DNA from: Garcia nutans
Lineage: Eukaryota; Streptophyta; Magnoliopsida; Malpighiales; Euphorbiaceae
DNA length: 64,000 nucleotides
Reading direction: 5' to 3'
Assembly (NCBI GenBank): GCA_947685225.1
Contig: CANTUV010000031.1
Coordinates: 63,531,001-63,595,000, forward strand
In this document: one piece after another, positions 43,479 to 56,131 of the stretch
Layout: every line of letters begins with the position of its first letter
Numbering within the stretch: position 1 is the first letter of the stretch
The notes under the pieces: model-generated
What the model saw: the letters and a program-made list of their open reading frames with translations, nothing else
Told to the model about the DNA's origin: nothing
Databases searched by the model: none
Translations under genes and position numbers: made by a program

Positions 43479-44909
43479 ATAACCCAGCGCACAACGCTCG
43501 CAGGCACAGCAGGCCCAATCCTCGCAGTGGCAGTAGGCCCAATCTTCGCAACCAATGCTCGCAGCCCGTGCCTAGGCAATTTTTGCCTAAACCTATTTTT
43601 ACTAGGATGTTTTAATTTATTTCCTAATCAGATTATATTTCCTTAATAAAGTAGGTTTTTCTTTTTATTGCCTATAAATAACAGAACTTTGAACAAAACA
43701 GGGACGGGAAATTTTGAACCTTAGACTCGGGAGGCTAAAACCTTTATACTTTTATAACGACCAATAAAAACTCAGTAATAAAAAAATCAAAAACTCTTGA
43801 ATTCACAAGGCAGCAAGGTTTTAATATCACTCGACTAGAAATTATGCATTGAGGTAGGCAGAAGCTTGGATCAATTCTTCTAGTTTGGTGGATCCTTCAA
43901 ATGTAGGTATGTTGATTTAATTTTTGTTTATTAAAATCAAGTAATTGTCTTCATACTTCAAATTTACAATCACACTGTCTAGGTTACCAAATTCCTTCTT
44001 TAATTTGATTCGCACAGTGATCTAAATTATTTAATGCAGTAGTTTAAGTTTCAAGTTAAAACAATAATATAGTTATTAAAACACTAACCCAAATTTATTC
44101 AAACCTTACATCCTGATTAATTCTATTTTTCAAACCTTCACAGTAGCTTAATATTTTTAAATGATAATAATAATGTTAGTTATATAAACCAAAACCCTAT
44201 TTTCTAAATCTAAAACCCTAAAATCTTAATTTTTAAATGTAAACCCTAAAAACCCTAAATTAGTTATTAAAGTTCTAAAACCCTGAATCTATACATTTAT
44301 TGCTTTATTTAGTTTTAAATTTGATTATGTGATTGGTTATATTTTTTATGAATGATATACTTGAATTTTAATGGTTGATGGTTGATTTATTTAATTTATA
44401 TGAATGAATAGATGAATATTTTCTTTATTATTATTTGTTTATTAATAATGTAAGAGGTATATCTCCACTTTGTGGATACGTCATTAATTAAGCTTCATGT
44501 AATTTATATTATTTCCACATTTTGTGATTAATGTAAAAGATACTTTTTCACCTTTTTGGTGGGTGTCCCATTAGTTTTAGACATTGGATGATGTAAGGAC
44601 ATCTTTCCATCGTTAGATGGGAATCCATTTATTTATTTTGTTTGAACATTGCTCTGATTTTTAATAAAGTATTTGTTTATTCTTATGATTGCATGTATTA
44701 TGGATAATATCATTATACTTAAGAATTTCATAATATTAAGACCTGAAAAGGAGGTAGGTTCCAATGAACCGGGCGTTGTGTGGGTGCTGGGTTATTCTCA
44801 CCTTTCCCACATGTACCAAACTTTTCGAACCCAATAGGAGGTTGGGGTCTTAGGAATCGAGTCATCCACCCCTTTCTTTTTTTTGGCTCGCCTGGGTGGC
44901 TACTCCACT
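43479..44909 (+). mobile_element. LTR of TAT copy V, 5'-truncated and fused to the leader
   Basis: Shares with copies I and II the TATA context (43673-43680), an AACCCTAA-rich stretch (44170-44290) and the late LTR block with CTGGGTGGC. It begins with a GC-rich patch of CTCGCAG repeats (43485-43590) absent from copy I. The last 120 bp or so of the LTR and the first bases of the primer-binding site are missing: GGTGGCTACTCCACT at about 44895 runs straight into the leader sequence AATAAGAGAAGTTGAT. Confidence 0.75.
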
Positions 44910-45990
44910 AGGAATAAGAGAAGTTGATTCCATTGGTCTTTATATTATTCTATTCTTTCTTATTATAATATTATCCATTACATCATATAGATTGCATAGT
45001 GTGTGCGAGTTAGGATGCCTATGTAACACGTATTGTTTTATGTAAGGCATACCATACTTTCACTCAAGGTATGGAGATCAAGAATGACATAATCACTCAT
45101 AGCCTTGTACCTTTTGGTATATACTTGCTATGAGAACCTAATCTTTTCAACCCAAAGACTTAAGCTCATGTAATTTTTCTTAGGTTTTTGCCCTAAATGC
45201 TTGTTGTTTGACTATGATTTATATATCTTGGCTTAAATCATGGCTTATTTGGTTTTTTTCTTTTTCTAATATGGCCTAGCTAAATTGTGAGCTCAAAAAA
45301 AATTTCCTTTGAAAAACCAAAATCTCAAAAGTTCAAATCTTTTAAGATGGGTCAAAAATCATTTTCTACCTTATGGCCCAAAGGTTTTGCAACAAAATTA
45401 CTTTTTTTATCAAATATTTTAAAAGAGCTTGCAAATATTTAGGTCAATTATGGAAATACTAAAAATCAATTGCGAACCTAACTTACGCTAATAACTACTA
45501 ATCATGGGCTTATTTTTGGCATGAATCATTAGTTACTTTTTCAAGTGAGAAATCTATTTATAATAAACCTCTTAATTTGGTTTTAATCCAATATAGCATA
45601 AAAGTTGTTTTAATCGATTGGATGGATTAAAGCCTAATTAACGGAAATTATTATGAACTGATTTCCATGTTCGAAAATATAACTATCGATTAAATCGTCC
45701 GAGGGAATTTTTCGAGAATAAAATATCCTATGTTGGTATTTTGTTAACCATATGCCTGGAAAAAGAGACTCGCCATTTGTGTGTGGAAGTTATAAGATTG
45801 GAAGGGATGCCCTAATTATCTTTGTTTGTTTTTTATTTGTGCATACATGCATACACGCAATGCATAACATATCATTGAAGCTTTCAAGCTCACAGACCTG
45901 GAGTATAGTAGTTCTAAAGCGTACGACAACCCAACCTGCACCAGTGACGTAGAATCCAGCAGCGACTGAATTAGCTTCTTATGGAAAGAA
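44910..45990. other. Leader of TAT copy V
   Basis: Homologous to the leader of copy II. No gene seen; the frame at 45752-45952 is not conserved in the other copies. Confidence 0.55.
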
Positions 45991-47310
45991 ATGGATCCTG
46001 AGCAAATTCAAATAATGGTGGATGATGCCCTCAATGCCATGATGGATGAATTGAAGGAGGCTTGGCTGAGTCTATAAGGAACCAACTAACTGTGCTTTTG
46101 GGGAATGCTGCTGAGGCATCTGACAGCACAAAGAAACCAAAAGACAAGGGAAAGGCTAAGGTAGTCGAAGTGGCCTTTGATGAAGACAAGGAAGCTATGG
46201 ACGATGATGACTGGGAATAAAACTAACAAGATCAACAAGAAGACAAGAAAGAAAAGAAGACTACAGAAAAGAAAGCTAAATCCACTAATGTCGAGAAGAT
46301 GATTGTTGATCTGAAAAAGAAATTTGAAAAGAAGCTAAAAACTGAAGAAATATCGGAGGTTGACAATTTGTTTGAGCTAGATGAAGAGGTCTCGTACAAG
46401 TTCAAGATGCCCTCCTTTGCCATGTTCGATGGAACTGGAAATCCTCATCTCCATGTGAAGCTGTACATCACTGCTATGCAGTCTGCCCAAGCTACTAAGG
46501 CTCAAACTCTAAGGTACTTCATGCTCTCATTGGACCCTATTGTCCAAAACTGGTTCAACACCTTAGAGGATGATACTCAAAAGAGCTGTGATTTACTATA
46601 CAAAGTCTTCATTCAATAATATGAGTATAATGCTGAATTGGAGGTTACTTTAATGGAAATTGAGTCCATTAGACAAAGGCCAAATGAGAATTTTGTGGAC
46701 TATATGAAGAGATGGAGGAATAAGGCTATATTACTCAAGAGGAGGCCCGATGATTCTGATCAGATTAGGATGATTATGAGAGGGGTGTTGCCTAGTCTTT
46801 ATGAAAGGATGTCTCATACACTCATCCAGGATTTCAAAGACCTTCTACAAGCTAATTTGTAAATTGTAGAAAGAGAAAGGGAGAAGAACCGCTTTTCAAC
46901 AAGAAGGAATGAGAAATGGAACTATCATTCCGGTAATCAGAGGACACAAAAGGCAATGGATGTTAATGCAATGGGTCAAGGAGGAAGGAGGTAGTTTTTA
47001 GAATTGGGGAAGATGCTATCTTTGGTACTCAATAATTTACAAAAGAAGGGATTGTTACAACCCTTGACACCTCGTCCCTTGCCTAATCCTCTTTCACCTA
47101 ACTTTGATACTAAGGCATTCTGCCAATTCCATCAAATGCAAGGATATGAGAAGGACAAGTGTTTGAGGTTGAGGCATGAGATCTAGAATCTGATTGATAG
47201 TAGGAAGCTGCTCAAACCCAACAAGCCTAGTACCAAGTATAATCCATTACTAAGGTTTAATAGAGTACCACCAATGGCAACCTTCATGATTGGAGGCGGT
47301 TTGCATTAAA
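45991..47310 (+). pseudogene. Gag of TAT copy V
   Basis: ATG at 45991 (MDPEQIQIMVDDALNAMMD). A frameshift near 46060 is followed by open segments at 46299-46619 (FKMPSFAMFDGTGNPHLHVK, then LDPIVQNWFNTLEDDTQ) and 46638-46862 (ESIRQRPNENFVDYMKRW), and a last segment with FCQFHQMQGYEKDKC at 47004-47186. At the site where copies II and IV share a TGA, copy V reads SAQATKAQ, so it keeps the ancestral state. Stops at 46617-46619, 46860-46862 and 47184-47186 make it non-functional. Confidence 0.85.
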
Positions 47311-47799
47311 GCTCTGTTTGTCTTCTTTATATGATGTAGATAGAGAGGCAACTAAAAAAGAAATGGTGTTTGGCAAGATTGAAAAAGGCGTGGTTGGTAA
47401 AGAAGTAAAAATCTATGTTGTAGGTGAATTTTGGGACTCGACTGATAGTAATGATGACTCCGAGCCAAAGAAGGAAGAGTGGACCTAGTCCGAGCCCGAA
47501 GAAGATGAAGTTATGAACACCTGATCGAGTAAACCTTATGCAAGGCCACCATCAAAAGAAGTAGAAGTCAATAAGGGAAAGGAAGCCGAATATGGAAACA
47601 AAGAAGAAGAAGATGACATAGTCCTAAAGCAATTGAAAAAGGACCCAAGCAAGTGTTAGTATTTGGGATTTATTGGCCACATCCAAAGAGCACCGTGAAA
47701 CTATGGCCAAGGCTTTGGCTAGCATTCCAATTTCCACTTCCATAACACCAGATGAGCTGGTTAATTTTTTGAAAGTTGAAGGGGTCAAATGAAGAGCGA

Positions 47800-49897
47800 A
47801 GTTGATATGGAAATGGTATTGTTTTTGGATGTGGATTTTTTAGAAGAGGGAAGAGACCACATTCGCCCTCTCTTCATCAAGGTAGAGGTCAAAGGGTAAA
47901 GGACTCCATGTGTGATGGTTGACAATGGGTCCATCATAAATGTCTCCCCACTTAAGATCTTGCCAAAGCTAGCTATGTCAACTAGGGATTTGAGCCCAAC
48001 CGAAGTGACTATTAGGGCTTATGACAATACGAAGAGGCATGCCAAAAGGACTTTTAAAGCTATTGTGAAGGTTGGTTTAATTGAATCCATGGTCAAAATT
48101 GTGGTTTTAGATATCCCTGCCTTTTTTGCACTACTATTGGGATGACCTTGGTTTCATCCTCTTGGTGGAGTTCCTTCAATGCTCCATCAAAAGATCAAGT
48201 TCTCTAACGAGGATGAGACAATGGTCATCGAGGCTAAAGATAATGAATTGGTAAATGCTTTGATGATTGAGAGGCCTCTCAATGGTTTTCAAGTAGTTGT
48301 AATTTCTGATGATGAAGTAGTATACTCCAAGGTCCTAAATATGATGAAGAATATGAACTATCTGCCTAGTGTTGGTCTTGGAAAGGGTAAGTTGGGTGTG
48401 TCAAAGCTTCTAGATTTTAAGGCTCAGACTTCTAAGAAAAAGTTGGGGTATAAAGAAGATAACAGCAATGCTTAGCCGAAGAAGAATGAGAAGATGAGTT
48501 TCCCACCACTTGAAGAGATTTTTATCAAATCTTGAAACATGGGACCACTCCAAGGGAAGCCCGAGCCAATCATATTCATGGGAAAATTGCTCTCAGGTTT
48601 TGAGATTTTTGCTGATATTGCTAAAATGGTGGAACAAGTGAAGAAAGAGCTCACCCTGCTAGCTGACAAGGAGCCTAATCTGGAAGGAAAGAAGGAAGTT
48701 GTCCTGAAAGTCAAGAAGACTCTAGAGGAAATTTTTGCCTTAGTTAAAGAGAAGTTTGAAGATGCCTTGCCTTATGATTTTGAGAACAATGATTTTGATT
48801 TTGATTTATCTTCTTTGTATGAGGATGATGATGTTTTTTTTTCTAAGATGAATGCAATAAAGTCTAATTTTGCTTACTTGTGTGATGTTTCTCCTAATAG
48901 TTGCATTCATTCAAATAGTGGTTAAATGAGCACTTTTAATATTAACTCTGTTGATACGCAATCATTAAATTTAGGAACAATAAATAATCCTGAAAACATT
49001 AGCATAGCATCCAACCTTACTCCTGATGAAAGAGAGAGATTTAAAAAATATTTAAAAAATATAAAGAGGTTTTTTCTTGGTCTTATGAGGACATGCCTGG
49101 TATAGATTGAGACATAGCTAAGCACATGATTCCTACCTACACTCACATGAAACCTGTCAAACAAAAGCTTAGACGGTTAAGACTGGAATGGGCTGAATTG
49201 GTCAAAGAAGAGGTCACTAAATAGATACAAGTAAAGTTCTTTGAAGCAACAGATTATTTGGATTGGCTAGCCAATATAGTGCTTGTGCCAAAGAAAGATG
49301 GAAGAATTAGGGTCTGTGTGGACTATAGAGACTTGAACAAGGCTTCCCCTAAAACTAATTTTTCTTTACCCCATATAGATGTCCTTATTGATAGTGCAGC
49401 CTCCGGCGTGCTACAGTCGTTCATAGATGGATATTTCAGATACAATCAAGTGTTCATGGACTAAGAGGATAAAGCTAAAACTGGCTTCATTACTATGTGG
49501 GGTATATTTTGTTATAGGGTGATGCTGTTTGAGTTAAAGAATGTTGGAGAAACCTACCAAAGGATGGCTACCACTTTGTTTCATGACATGATGCACAAAG
49601 AAGTCAAAGTGTATATTGATGATATGATGGTGAAGTCAGATACAAGGCAATAACACTTTCAAAACTTAAAGTTATTCTTTGAGAGAGCAGTAAAGTATAA
49701 GCTAAGGCTAAACCCGAAGAAGTGTGTATTTGGAATTACTTTAGGCAAGTTGTTGGGACACATGATTGTTCCAAATGGCATTGAGATTGACCCTGACAAG
49801 TTTAAGGAAATCAAGGATATGCTAGCCCCTAAGACAGAGAGAGAAGTTTGGGGGTTCATTGGCAGGTTATAGTATGTTAGTAGGTTCATAGCAAAGC
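47800..49897 (+). pseudogene. Pol of TAT copy V: protease and reverse transcriptase, 3'-truncated
   Basis: Protease: MVDNGSIINVSPLKILPKL (47911-47970; catalytic DNGS, where the family usually has DGGS) followed by LLG-stop-PWFHPLGG (CGA to TGA at 48142-48144), the family's LLGRPW motif. Reverse transcriptase: VPKKDGRIRVCVDYRDLNKA (from 49288), SFIDGYFRYNQ, and the catalytic YIDD at 49612-49623. The frame is broken by stops at 49222, 49462 and 49651 and stops altogether at 49897 where an LTR begins. RNase H and integrase are not in the window. The element's antisense gene, expected further on, is also absent. Confidence 0.85.
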
Positions 49898-51273
49898 TGT
49901 AATATCCCAAAGTGTTCCCTAGGAGCTTTGATATAATTGTTGTTTTATTTGAATTAAAATGTATATGTATAATTGGAAAGAGAAAAGAATTTAAAAGAGA
50001 GTGTATATGTTGTATATATGGAAATATATATAACATATACACAAGTCAAATGGATGGTCAAAGGAAGAAGATATTTTTTTTGTTAATTATGAAATTACTA
50101 AAAAGGGCATGTAAGTGAAAGGAAGTTAAAACAAATAGAAGAGGGTATTTAGGTAATTTCTTATTTTGGAATGCTTGGTGGAGGTTTAAAGAGATGAGAA
50201 GTTTGACTTTGCTTCATTTTCTTCTTCTTTCCTTTTCCTTTGTTGGCTGGCCATCCTAAGCAAGAGAGAGCAAGAGTGAGTTTGTGTTTAAAGCTCAAAA
50301 ATTGAAGGAGTTTTCAAGTGATTAAGTGGAAATCCAAGAAGTCTCATTATTTTGGTAAGTTCTCTCTTGATTTCTTTTGTTATATTTGAAGTTGTATATG
50401 AGTTTGATTGTTGGTAATTGGAAGTGGGGTTGTGTTAATGGTAGTATGTTGGTGTGTGTTTGATTTAATTGAGTGTGGTGTTGGTTTTGAATTGAAAATA
50501 AAAAGTTAAATTGATGTTGGTATTGAAAGAGTAAGAGTGATGTTGGTTTTAGGGTTTTGAAGTGGTAAGTGATGTTTAACTTGAGTTTGATCAATTATTT
50601 TCATAGATCTTCATGTTGTTTGTGTTTTTTGGAGTTGTAAGCCTAGAATATGTGAATTTGGTCAGAAGCAGTAGCATCTTGGATGCCACGCCCGTGGCCC
50701 TTAGATGCCATGGCCGTGGGGTGTTGAACAATTTGGGGCAGAATTGTTTTCTAACCCACGCCCCTGGGGGTTGGGGCCGTGGGCTTTAGTTAGGGATGTT
50801 GAGTTGTAATTTGTGATCTAAAGGTCTAAGATGAGGTTAATAAGTGATATATTGTATTGGAATTCATGTATTGTATCATTTTTGGACTAGGTTTTGGAAG
50901 AAGGTGATTTGCCCTAATTTAAGAAGTGAAGAATTCTTGGAAGAAGAAGAGTTTAGAGTTGTGTGAGTGTTCTTGAGGTAAGTACAAACTTCATGATTGC
51001 ATATATTCATATGATGTTGAGACTTAACATCCATTTGATTGTAAAATGTGGTAGGAAATCTAATGCATTGTTGATACTTATGAATAATGTTATGTTTGGT
51101 ATAATGTGAATGATTGATGAGCATCTAAAATGTGTGTTAATGTCATTGACTATGTATATTTAAATGATGAATTGATTTAATGTGAAGTGAGACATAATGA
51201 GATGTGAAACCAATGTGCTTAGTTCTAAGGATGTAAATGATATAATTGAGACATGTTTACCCCTCTTGTTCAA
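49898..51273 (+). mobile_element. Chromovirus-type LTR fragment (5' part of a diverged family)
   Basis: Begins TGTAATATCCCAAAGTG directly after AAAGC inside TAT pol. It aligns only loosely with the start of the element C LTR, so it is a separate family. It contains a GGTAAGT site (50354), a second GAGGTAAGTAC (about 50974), and a variant GC-rich cluster with CACGCCC/GTGGCC words (50684-50795). It stops at about 51273 before the expected hairpin pair and 3' end. Confidence 0.75.
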
Positions 51274-51437
51274 TGCAAAGGATGTCCCTTGCACTGTTTT
51301 GATCTTCCAAGGGTGTTTTTGCACCTAAACCAAAAAACAACACTTTAAACACACTTAAAACAAAAATCAATCAAATCATTAACTAAAAACAAATAAAAAT
51401 CATACTAAAAACAAGTACAAAAATGATCTAAATAGGG
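51274..51437 (-). mobile_element. Athila-like LTR fragment, reverse orientation
   Basis: Reverse complement of about 3952-4105: the first 150 bp of the Athila-like LTR, up to the start of its hairpin module. Both ends are abrupt; the right one meets TAT LTR sequence at 51438. Confidence 0.7.
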
Positions 51438-52543
51438 TACTAGGCCATTTCTCACCTTCTCCACACGTACCCAACTTTCCAAAACCATTAAGGGGTTGGG
51501 GATTCCTTATGAATCGAGTCATCCACCCCTTTCTTTTTCCTGGCCCGTCTGGGTAGCCACTCCATTTTCTCTGGGCTTAGGCCTGTGTTCTCTAAAGCCC
51601 TGAGACTAAATAGTGCCGAAGTAGCAAGAACCATTCCACTGGGAGTGGGGGCAAAAATCCCCGCTCACATTAGGTTTTACCCCAAATGCTTGTTGTTTGA
51701 CTATGGTTAATTTATCTTAGCTTAAATCATGGCTTATTTGGTTTGTTCTTTTTCTAATATGACCTAAGTACGTTGTAAGCTCAAAATAAATTTTTTCTTT
51801 AAAGTATAAAAGACCAAAGCAATTTTTAAAATTTTTCAAAATGGTCTTTCGATATAAAACTTTTCCATAAATAAATTATTTTCTCATGACTCAAATACAA
51901 AGTCCAAAATCCATTTTTTCTAAAATCTTTTTATAATGGGCTTAGAAACAAAATTATTTTTGTCCAACTTTTCTTAAAAAAGGGCTTGCAAATTATTTAG
52001 CTCAATTATGAAATACCAATAATCAATTGTGAGCCTAGTTTATACTAAGAATTATTAATCATGGGCTTGCTTTTGGCATGAATCATTAGTTACTTTTTTA
52101 AAGTGAGAAATCTATTTATAATAAACCTCTTAATTTAGTGTTAATCCAATATAGCGTAAAAGCTGCTTTAGTTGATTGGATGGATTAAAGCCTAATTAAT
52201 AGGAATTATCATGAACTGATTTCCATTTTTAAAATATAGCTGTTGGTTGAAATGTCCGAGGAAACTTTTTGAAAACAAAATACCCCATGTTGGTACTTTG
52301 TTAACCATATACTTAGGAAAAGAGACTCATCATCCGTGTGTGGAAGTTATAAGGTTGGAAGGGACATTCTACTTATCTTTGTCTATTGTTTGTGCATACA
52401 TGCATACATGCATCACATGACATATCATTAATCCCTTCTGGCTCACAGCCTCAGATTACGATAGTTCAAAAGCTTACGATAATCTGACCTACATTGGAGA
52501 CGAAGAATCTAGCAGCGACTCAATCACTTTCTCACCAAAAGCA

Positions 52544-53934
52544 ATGGAGCCCAAACAAATTCAAAGATTGGTGGATGAAGCCCTCAATGCCAAGATGGAA
52601 GAAATAAAGGAGGCCCTATCCGAGACCATGAAGAATCAATTGGCTACAATTTTAGGGAACAATGCTAAAGCATGTGCTAGCACTAAGAACCCAAAGGACA
52701 AAGGGAAGGCTAGGGTTGGTGAAGTGGCTTTTGATGATGACAAGGTAGTACTTGATGATGATGACGATTGGGCTCAATACTTCCAAGATCCTCAAGACAA
52801 AAAGGAGCTAAAGGTTGTTGAGAAGACAACTATTGAAAAGACCGAGACGTCTAATGTTGAGAAGATGATTACTGATTTAGAAAAGAAATTTGAGAAGCTA
52901 AAAACCGAAGAGATGTCCGAGATCGACAAACTATTTGAACAAGATGAGGAGGTCCCTTATAAGTTCAAAATGCCTTCCTTCACTAGGTACAATGGTACTG
53001 GAAATCCTCATCTCCATATGAAGCCGTACATCACTGCTATGCAGTCTACCTGAGCTACTAAAGCTCAAATTCTGAGGTATATTATGCTCTCATTGGACCC
53101 TATTGTCCAAAATTAGTTCAACACCTTAGAGGAAAGTACTCAAAAAGATTGGGACATGTTGCACAAGGCTTTCATTCAGCAATATAGATATAATGTTGAG
53201 CTGGAAGTTACCTTAATGGAAGTTGAGTATATTAGACAAAGGCCAAATGAGAATTTTGTGGACTATGTGAAAAGATGGAGAAATAAGGCTGCTTTACTCA
53301 AGAAGAGGCTCGATGAATGTGATCAAATAAGAATGATTGTGAGAGGGGTGTTACCTAGTCTTCGTGAATGGATGTCTCATACACTCATCCATGATTTCAA
53401 AGATCTTCTGCAAGCTGGTCTGCAAATTGAAGAATGGGAAAGGGAGAATAATCACTTTTTAATAACAAGGAATGAGAAAGGGAATTATCAGCCTAGCAAT
53501 CAAAGCACGCAAAAAGAAGTTAATGTTAATGCGACTGGTCAAGGAAATAAAAGACAATTCTCAGAATTAGGGAAACCTCTATCTTGGGTTTTCAACAAGC
53601 TACAAAAGGAGGGACTATTACAAGCATTGGCCCCTTGATCTTTTCCAAATCCTTTACCCCTGAAATTTGATACTAAGGCTTTTTGTCAATTTCATTAGAA
53701 TCAAGGACATGAGACCGATAGATGTACCCAATTGAGCATGAGATCCAAGATCTAATCGACAGTGGTAAGATACCTGAGCTGGACAAGCCCAATACCAAGA
53801 ATAATCCTTTGCATAAATTTGGAAGAGTACCTCCACTGACAACCTTCATGGTCGTAAAAGGATTGGAAGAAGATTTTGTTTTGTCATCCTTTCAAGATGG
53901 GAATATTGAAGATGTGAAAGGAGAAGAAGCTTAA
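52544..53934 (+). pseudogene. Gag of TAT copy IV
   Basis: ATG at 52544 (MEPKQIQRLVDEALNAKMEE); open to 53053, then the TGA also present in copy II (context TCTACC-TGA-GCTACT). The frame continues with a stop at QN-stop-FNTLE, an open segment 53156-53638 (RQRPNENFVDYVKRW, IVRGVLPSLREWM), a stop after QALAP, and FCQFH-stop-NQGHETDRC with a small frameshift, ending at 53934 (SSFQDGNIEDVKGEEA). The end is nearly identical to that of copy II. Confidence 0.85.
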
Positions 53935-54686
53935 CTCAACAAACTTTCCTTAGCTTGAATGATTGCTTTTCAATTTTTCTTTCTTTAATATTTAATTGGA
54001 GCAATTATGTTTTTCTATTTTTGTTTGAATAAATTACTTTTATCAAAAATTTTGTTGGTCTTTGCTCATTTTGGTGATTAAACAATAAAGAATCTAGCTT
54101 GATATTCATAAATTAATGTGTCTAGGCATCATGACTTGAATGACTTTACTAGATAAGGGAATTGCTTTATATCATTGAGTTGTGTATGCTTACTTAGAGA
54201 GGGCTTCTGCATAGTTACCTTTGTCTAGGTCCTAGTCAGTCTTAGAACATGCTTTGACAAATTTTTGAGGCAAAATTGAACTATGCTTATTTAAGAGAGA
54301 AATGATCTAGGCATTGTTTAGTTAGCCAAAAACTAGTATCCACCCAATTAATTATCAATCCCTACTTGTCCCTTTGAGCCTTCATAAAATTTTAGCATTC
54401 TTTTCATTGGCATATAACCCCAACAACCTACCCTGAGCTATTGTGATACTTTTAACAAGTCTTATGATCACTAAGATGAAGAGGCAAGAAGTTCAAAGAA
54501 AGGAATGAATAGTTAAGATCATAAGGATAGTTGATGTTCTCAAGACCATAAGGGTACTTGAAGTTCACCTGTTATCTCCAATCTATCAAGATAACATTAG
54601 AGTAATAAATGATTTATCCCTATTAAAGGATATTTATGTCACTCCACTCATTCATTATTAGAAGCCCAAGTTGGTACAAACTTGAT
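53935..54686. other. Non-coding tail of TAT copy IV
   Basis: Collinear with 27944-27190 of copy II in reverse, including the 27-bp repeat units. No gene seen. Sequence beyond GAAGCCCAAGTTGGTACAAAC is replaced by a chromovirus LTR fragment. Confidence 0.65.
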
Positions 54687-55965
54687 TTTTGTGTTGAGAG
54701 ACACATAAGGGTACTTGAGTGTGTTAGCTACTGGATTTTTGTGTTGAGAGACACGGCCACAAGCTTGGCCGTGTCCCTTGAGTGTGTTGGCTAATGTGAT
54801 TGTTCTTTGCTCTTCTTGAATTGTATTGATTCTTCAAAGGTCTTGTTGCACCTAAACATAAAATAAACATTCTAAACACACTTAAAACAATAATGATCCA
54901 ACCAAATGTATGTGGAAGATTCTAAATCTATGAATAATGTAAATTGAAACATAAAGAGTTGTGAATGATATGATTGAAGCATGCCTAGATGATATGATAG
55001 AATAATGATATGTGTGTTTAGTTAATGGAATTGATGTTGTGTATTATGATGATGAAGTATGAAATGTGCAAGATGTGATGATGAAATGAATTGTGAAAGA
55101 TATGATGTTATGAAGAGTTGTTTTATTGTAATTTGAGAACATATGAGATGATTGAGGCATGGTTGCCTAATTTGTTTTTGAGAATGAAATGAATTGAGAG
55201 TGTAATGTTTAAAGATTGATGAATGGACCTATCTGCCTCCTGCGGAACCATGCGGACCCTGTGGATTGGGCAACCGATCTTGGACTACCGACCTGGTTGG
55301 GGGAAGGTTCATTACTGATAGTTTTATACGTGCTTATCTGCCTCCTGCGGACCCCTGGGATTGGCAGTAGCCTGAGGCTCAGTGGGCAACCAACATTGTT
55401 GGGGGAAAGTTTGTATATGAAACCATAGTTGGTTGGTTATATTGATAAACTTTGAATGAGTATAATAGATGATGATATAATTATTGATATAATGAAACGT
55501 ATATTAATAAGTATGATCCTTATTGATTGATTATTTGATATTGATATTAATATTGCATATTATCATTATGGTTTGTACTACTGAGCTGTGCCTCAGCGCG
55601 ATAGTGTTTGTTCGCGCAGGTGATAGAGTTGAACCTGAGAGCTCCTCGAGACCAAGTGAGACTAAACATTGAGGATTTTATTTCGGGACTTAAAGATCAG
55701 AGAAGGGCTGCCAATTCATGTATATATTTTATGTTTTGTAAACTTTGATTTATAAACATATTTATAATAACTTCCGCTGTGAATTGATAAACAATTTTAT
55801 ATATGGTGTCTTTTGGATTTCTTATAAATGTTTGAGATTGGTTTCATTTATTTACAAAGATATTTGTTGTGTCTTTTTAAACTGTGGCATTTTATATATT
55901 TGGTATATGTATTTTACGATCGTTTAAGCATGCTTGGTACGTATACGGGATATAGGGGTGTTACA
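54687..55965 (+). mobile_element. Partial 5' LTR of element C (last 1.28 kb)
   Basis: Nearly identical to 61870-63208 but lacking one 103-bp repeat unit, and missing the first 1.1 kb. A 49-bp stretch around GATTTTTGTGTTGAGAGACA is doubled right at the truncation point. The hairpin pair lies at 55581-55617, with one mismatch (CTGAGC / CCTCAG). Confidence 0.85.
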
Positions 55966-55972
55966 ATTGTTT

Positions 55973-56003
55973 TGGTATCAGAGCCTAGGTTTCTCAACCT
56001 AGG
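55973..56003 (+). other. Primer-binding site (initiator Met) and hairpin of element C
   Basis: TGGTATCAGAGCC at 55973-55985 overlaps CCTAGGTT-TCTC-AACCTAGG (55984-56003). Six bases of loop are missing compared with 63227-63252; the stem is intact. Confidence 0.9.
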
Positions 56004-56131
56004 TCAAGTGTAAGAAAAAGACTGTTTTGATTTTAAAAAGTGGATTTTTGAATAACGTACATGTTTGGTATTGGCAGTCTCTGATCTTTAATGAGAGGTA
56101 TTCTGCTGTGTTTACAGATATATAGGTTGTG

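Larger units (their letters stand above)
43479..49897 (+). mobile_element. TAT/Ogre copy V, with gag and part of pol
   Basis: A plus-strand TAT element whose LTR was truncated on the left by insertion of copy II and whose pol was truncated at 49897 by a chromovirus-type LTR (start TGTAATATCC). Between them lie an LTR-leader junction, gag, protease and most of the reverse transcriptase. All coding parts have stops. It is the only TAT copy here that still has pol. Confidence 0.8.
51438..54686 (+). mobile_element. TAT/Ogre copy IV, non-autonomous, truncated at both ends
   Basis: Last 230 bp of a TAT LTR (51438-51668, ending CCGCTCACA), leader, gag (52544-53934) and tail with the 27-bp repeat (54515-54570), ending at about 54686 where a chromovirus LTR fragment begins. 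The primer-binding site and about 330 bp of leader are deleted right after the LTR end. As in copy II, gag is joined to the tail with no pol. Confidence 0.75.

Noticed and set aside
43479..43483. ATAAC next to TAT copy II's LTR start, identical to element B's target duplication
   Set aside because: The other end of copy II lacks ATAAC and element B's own pair is complete at 30816 and 41479; a five-base coincidence is likely.
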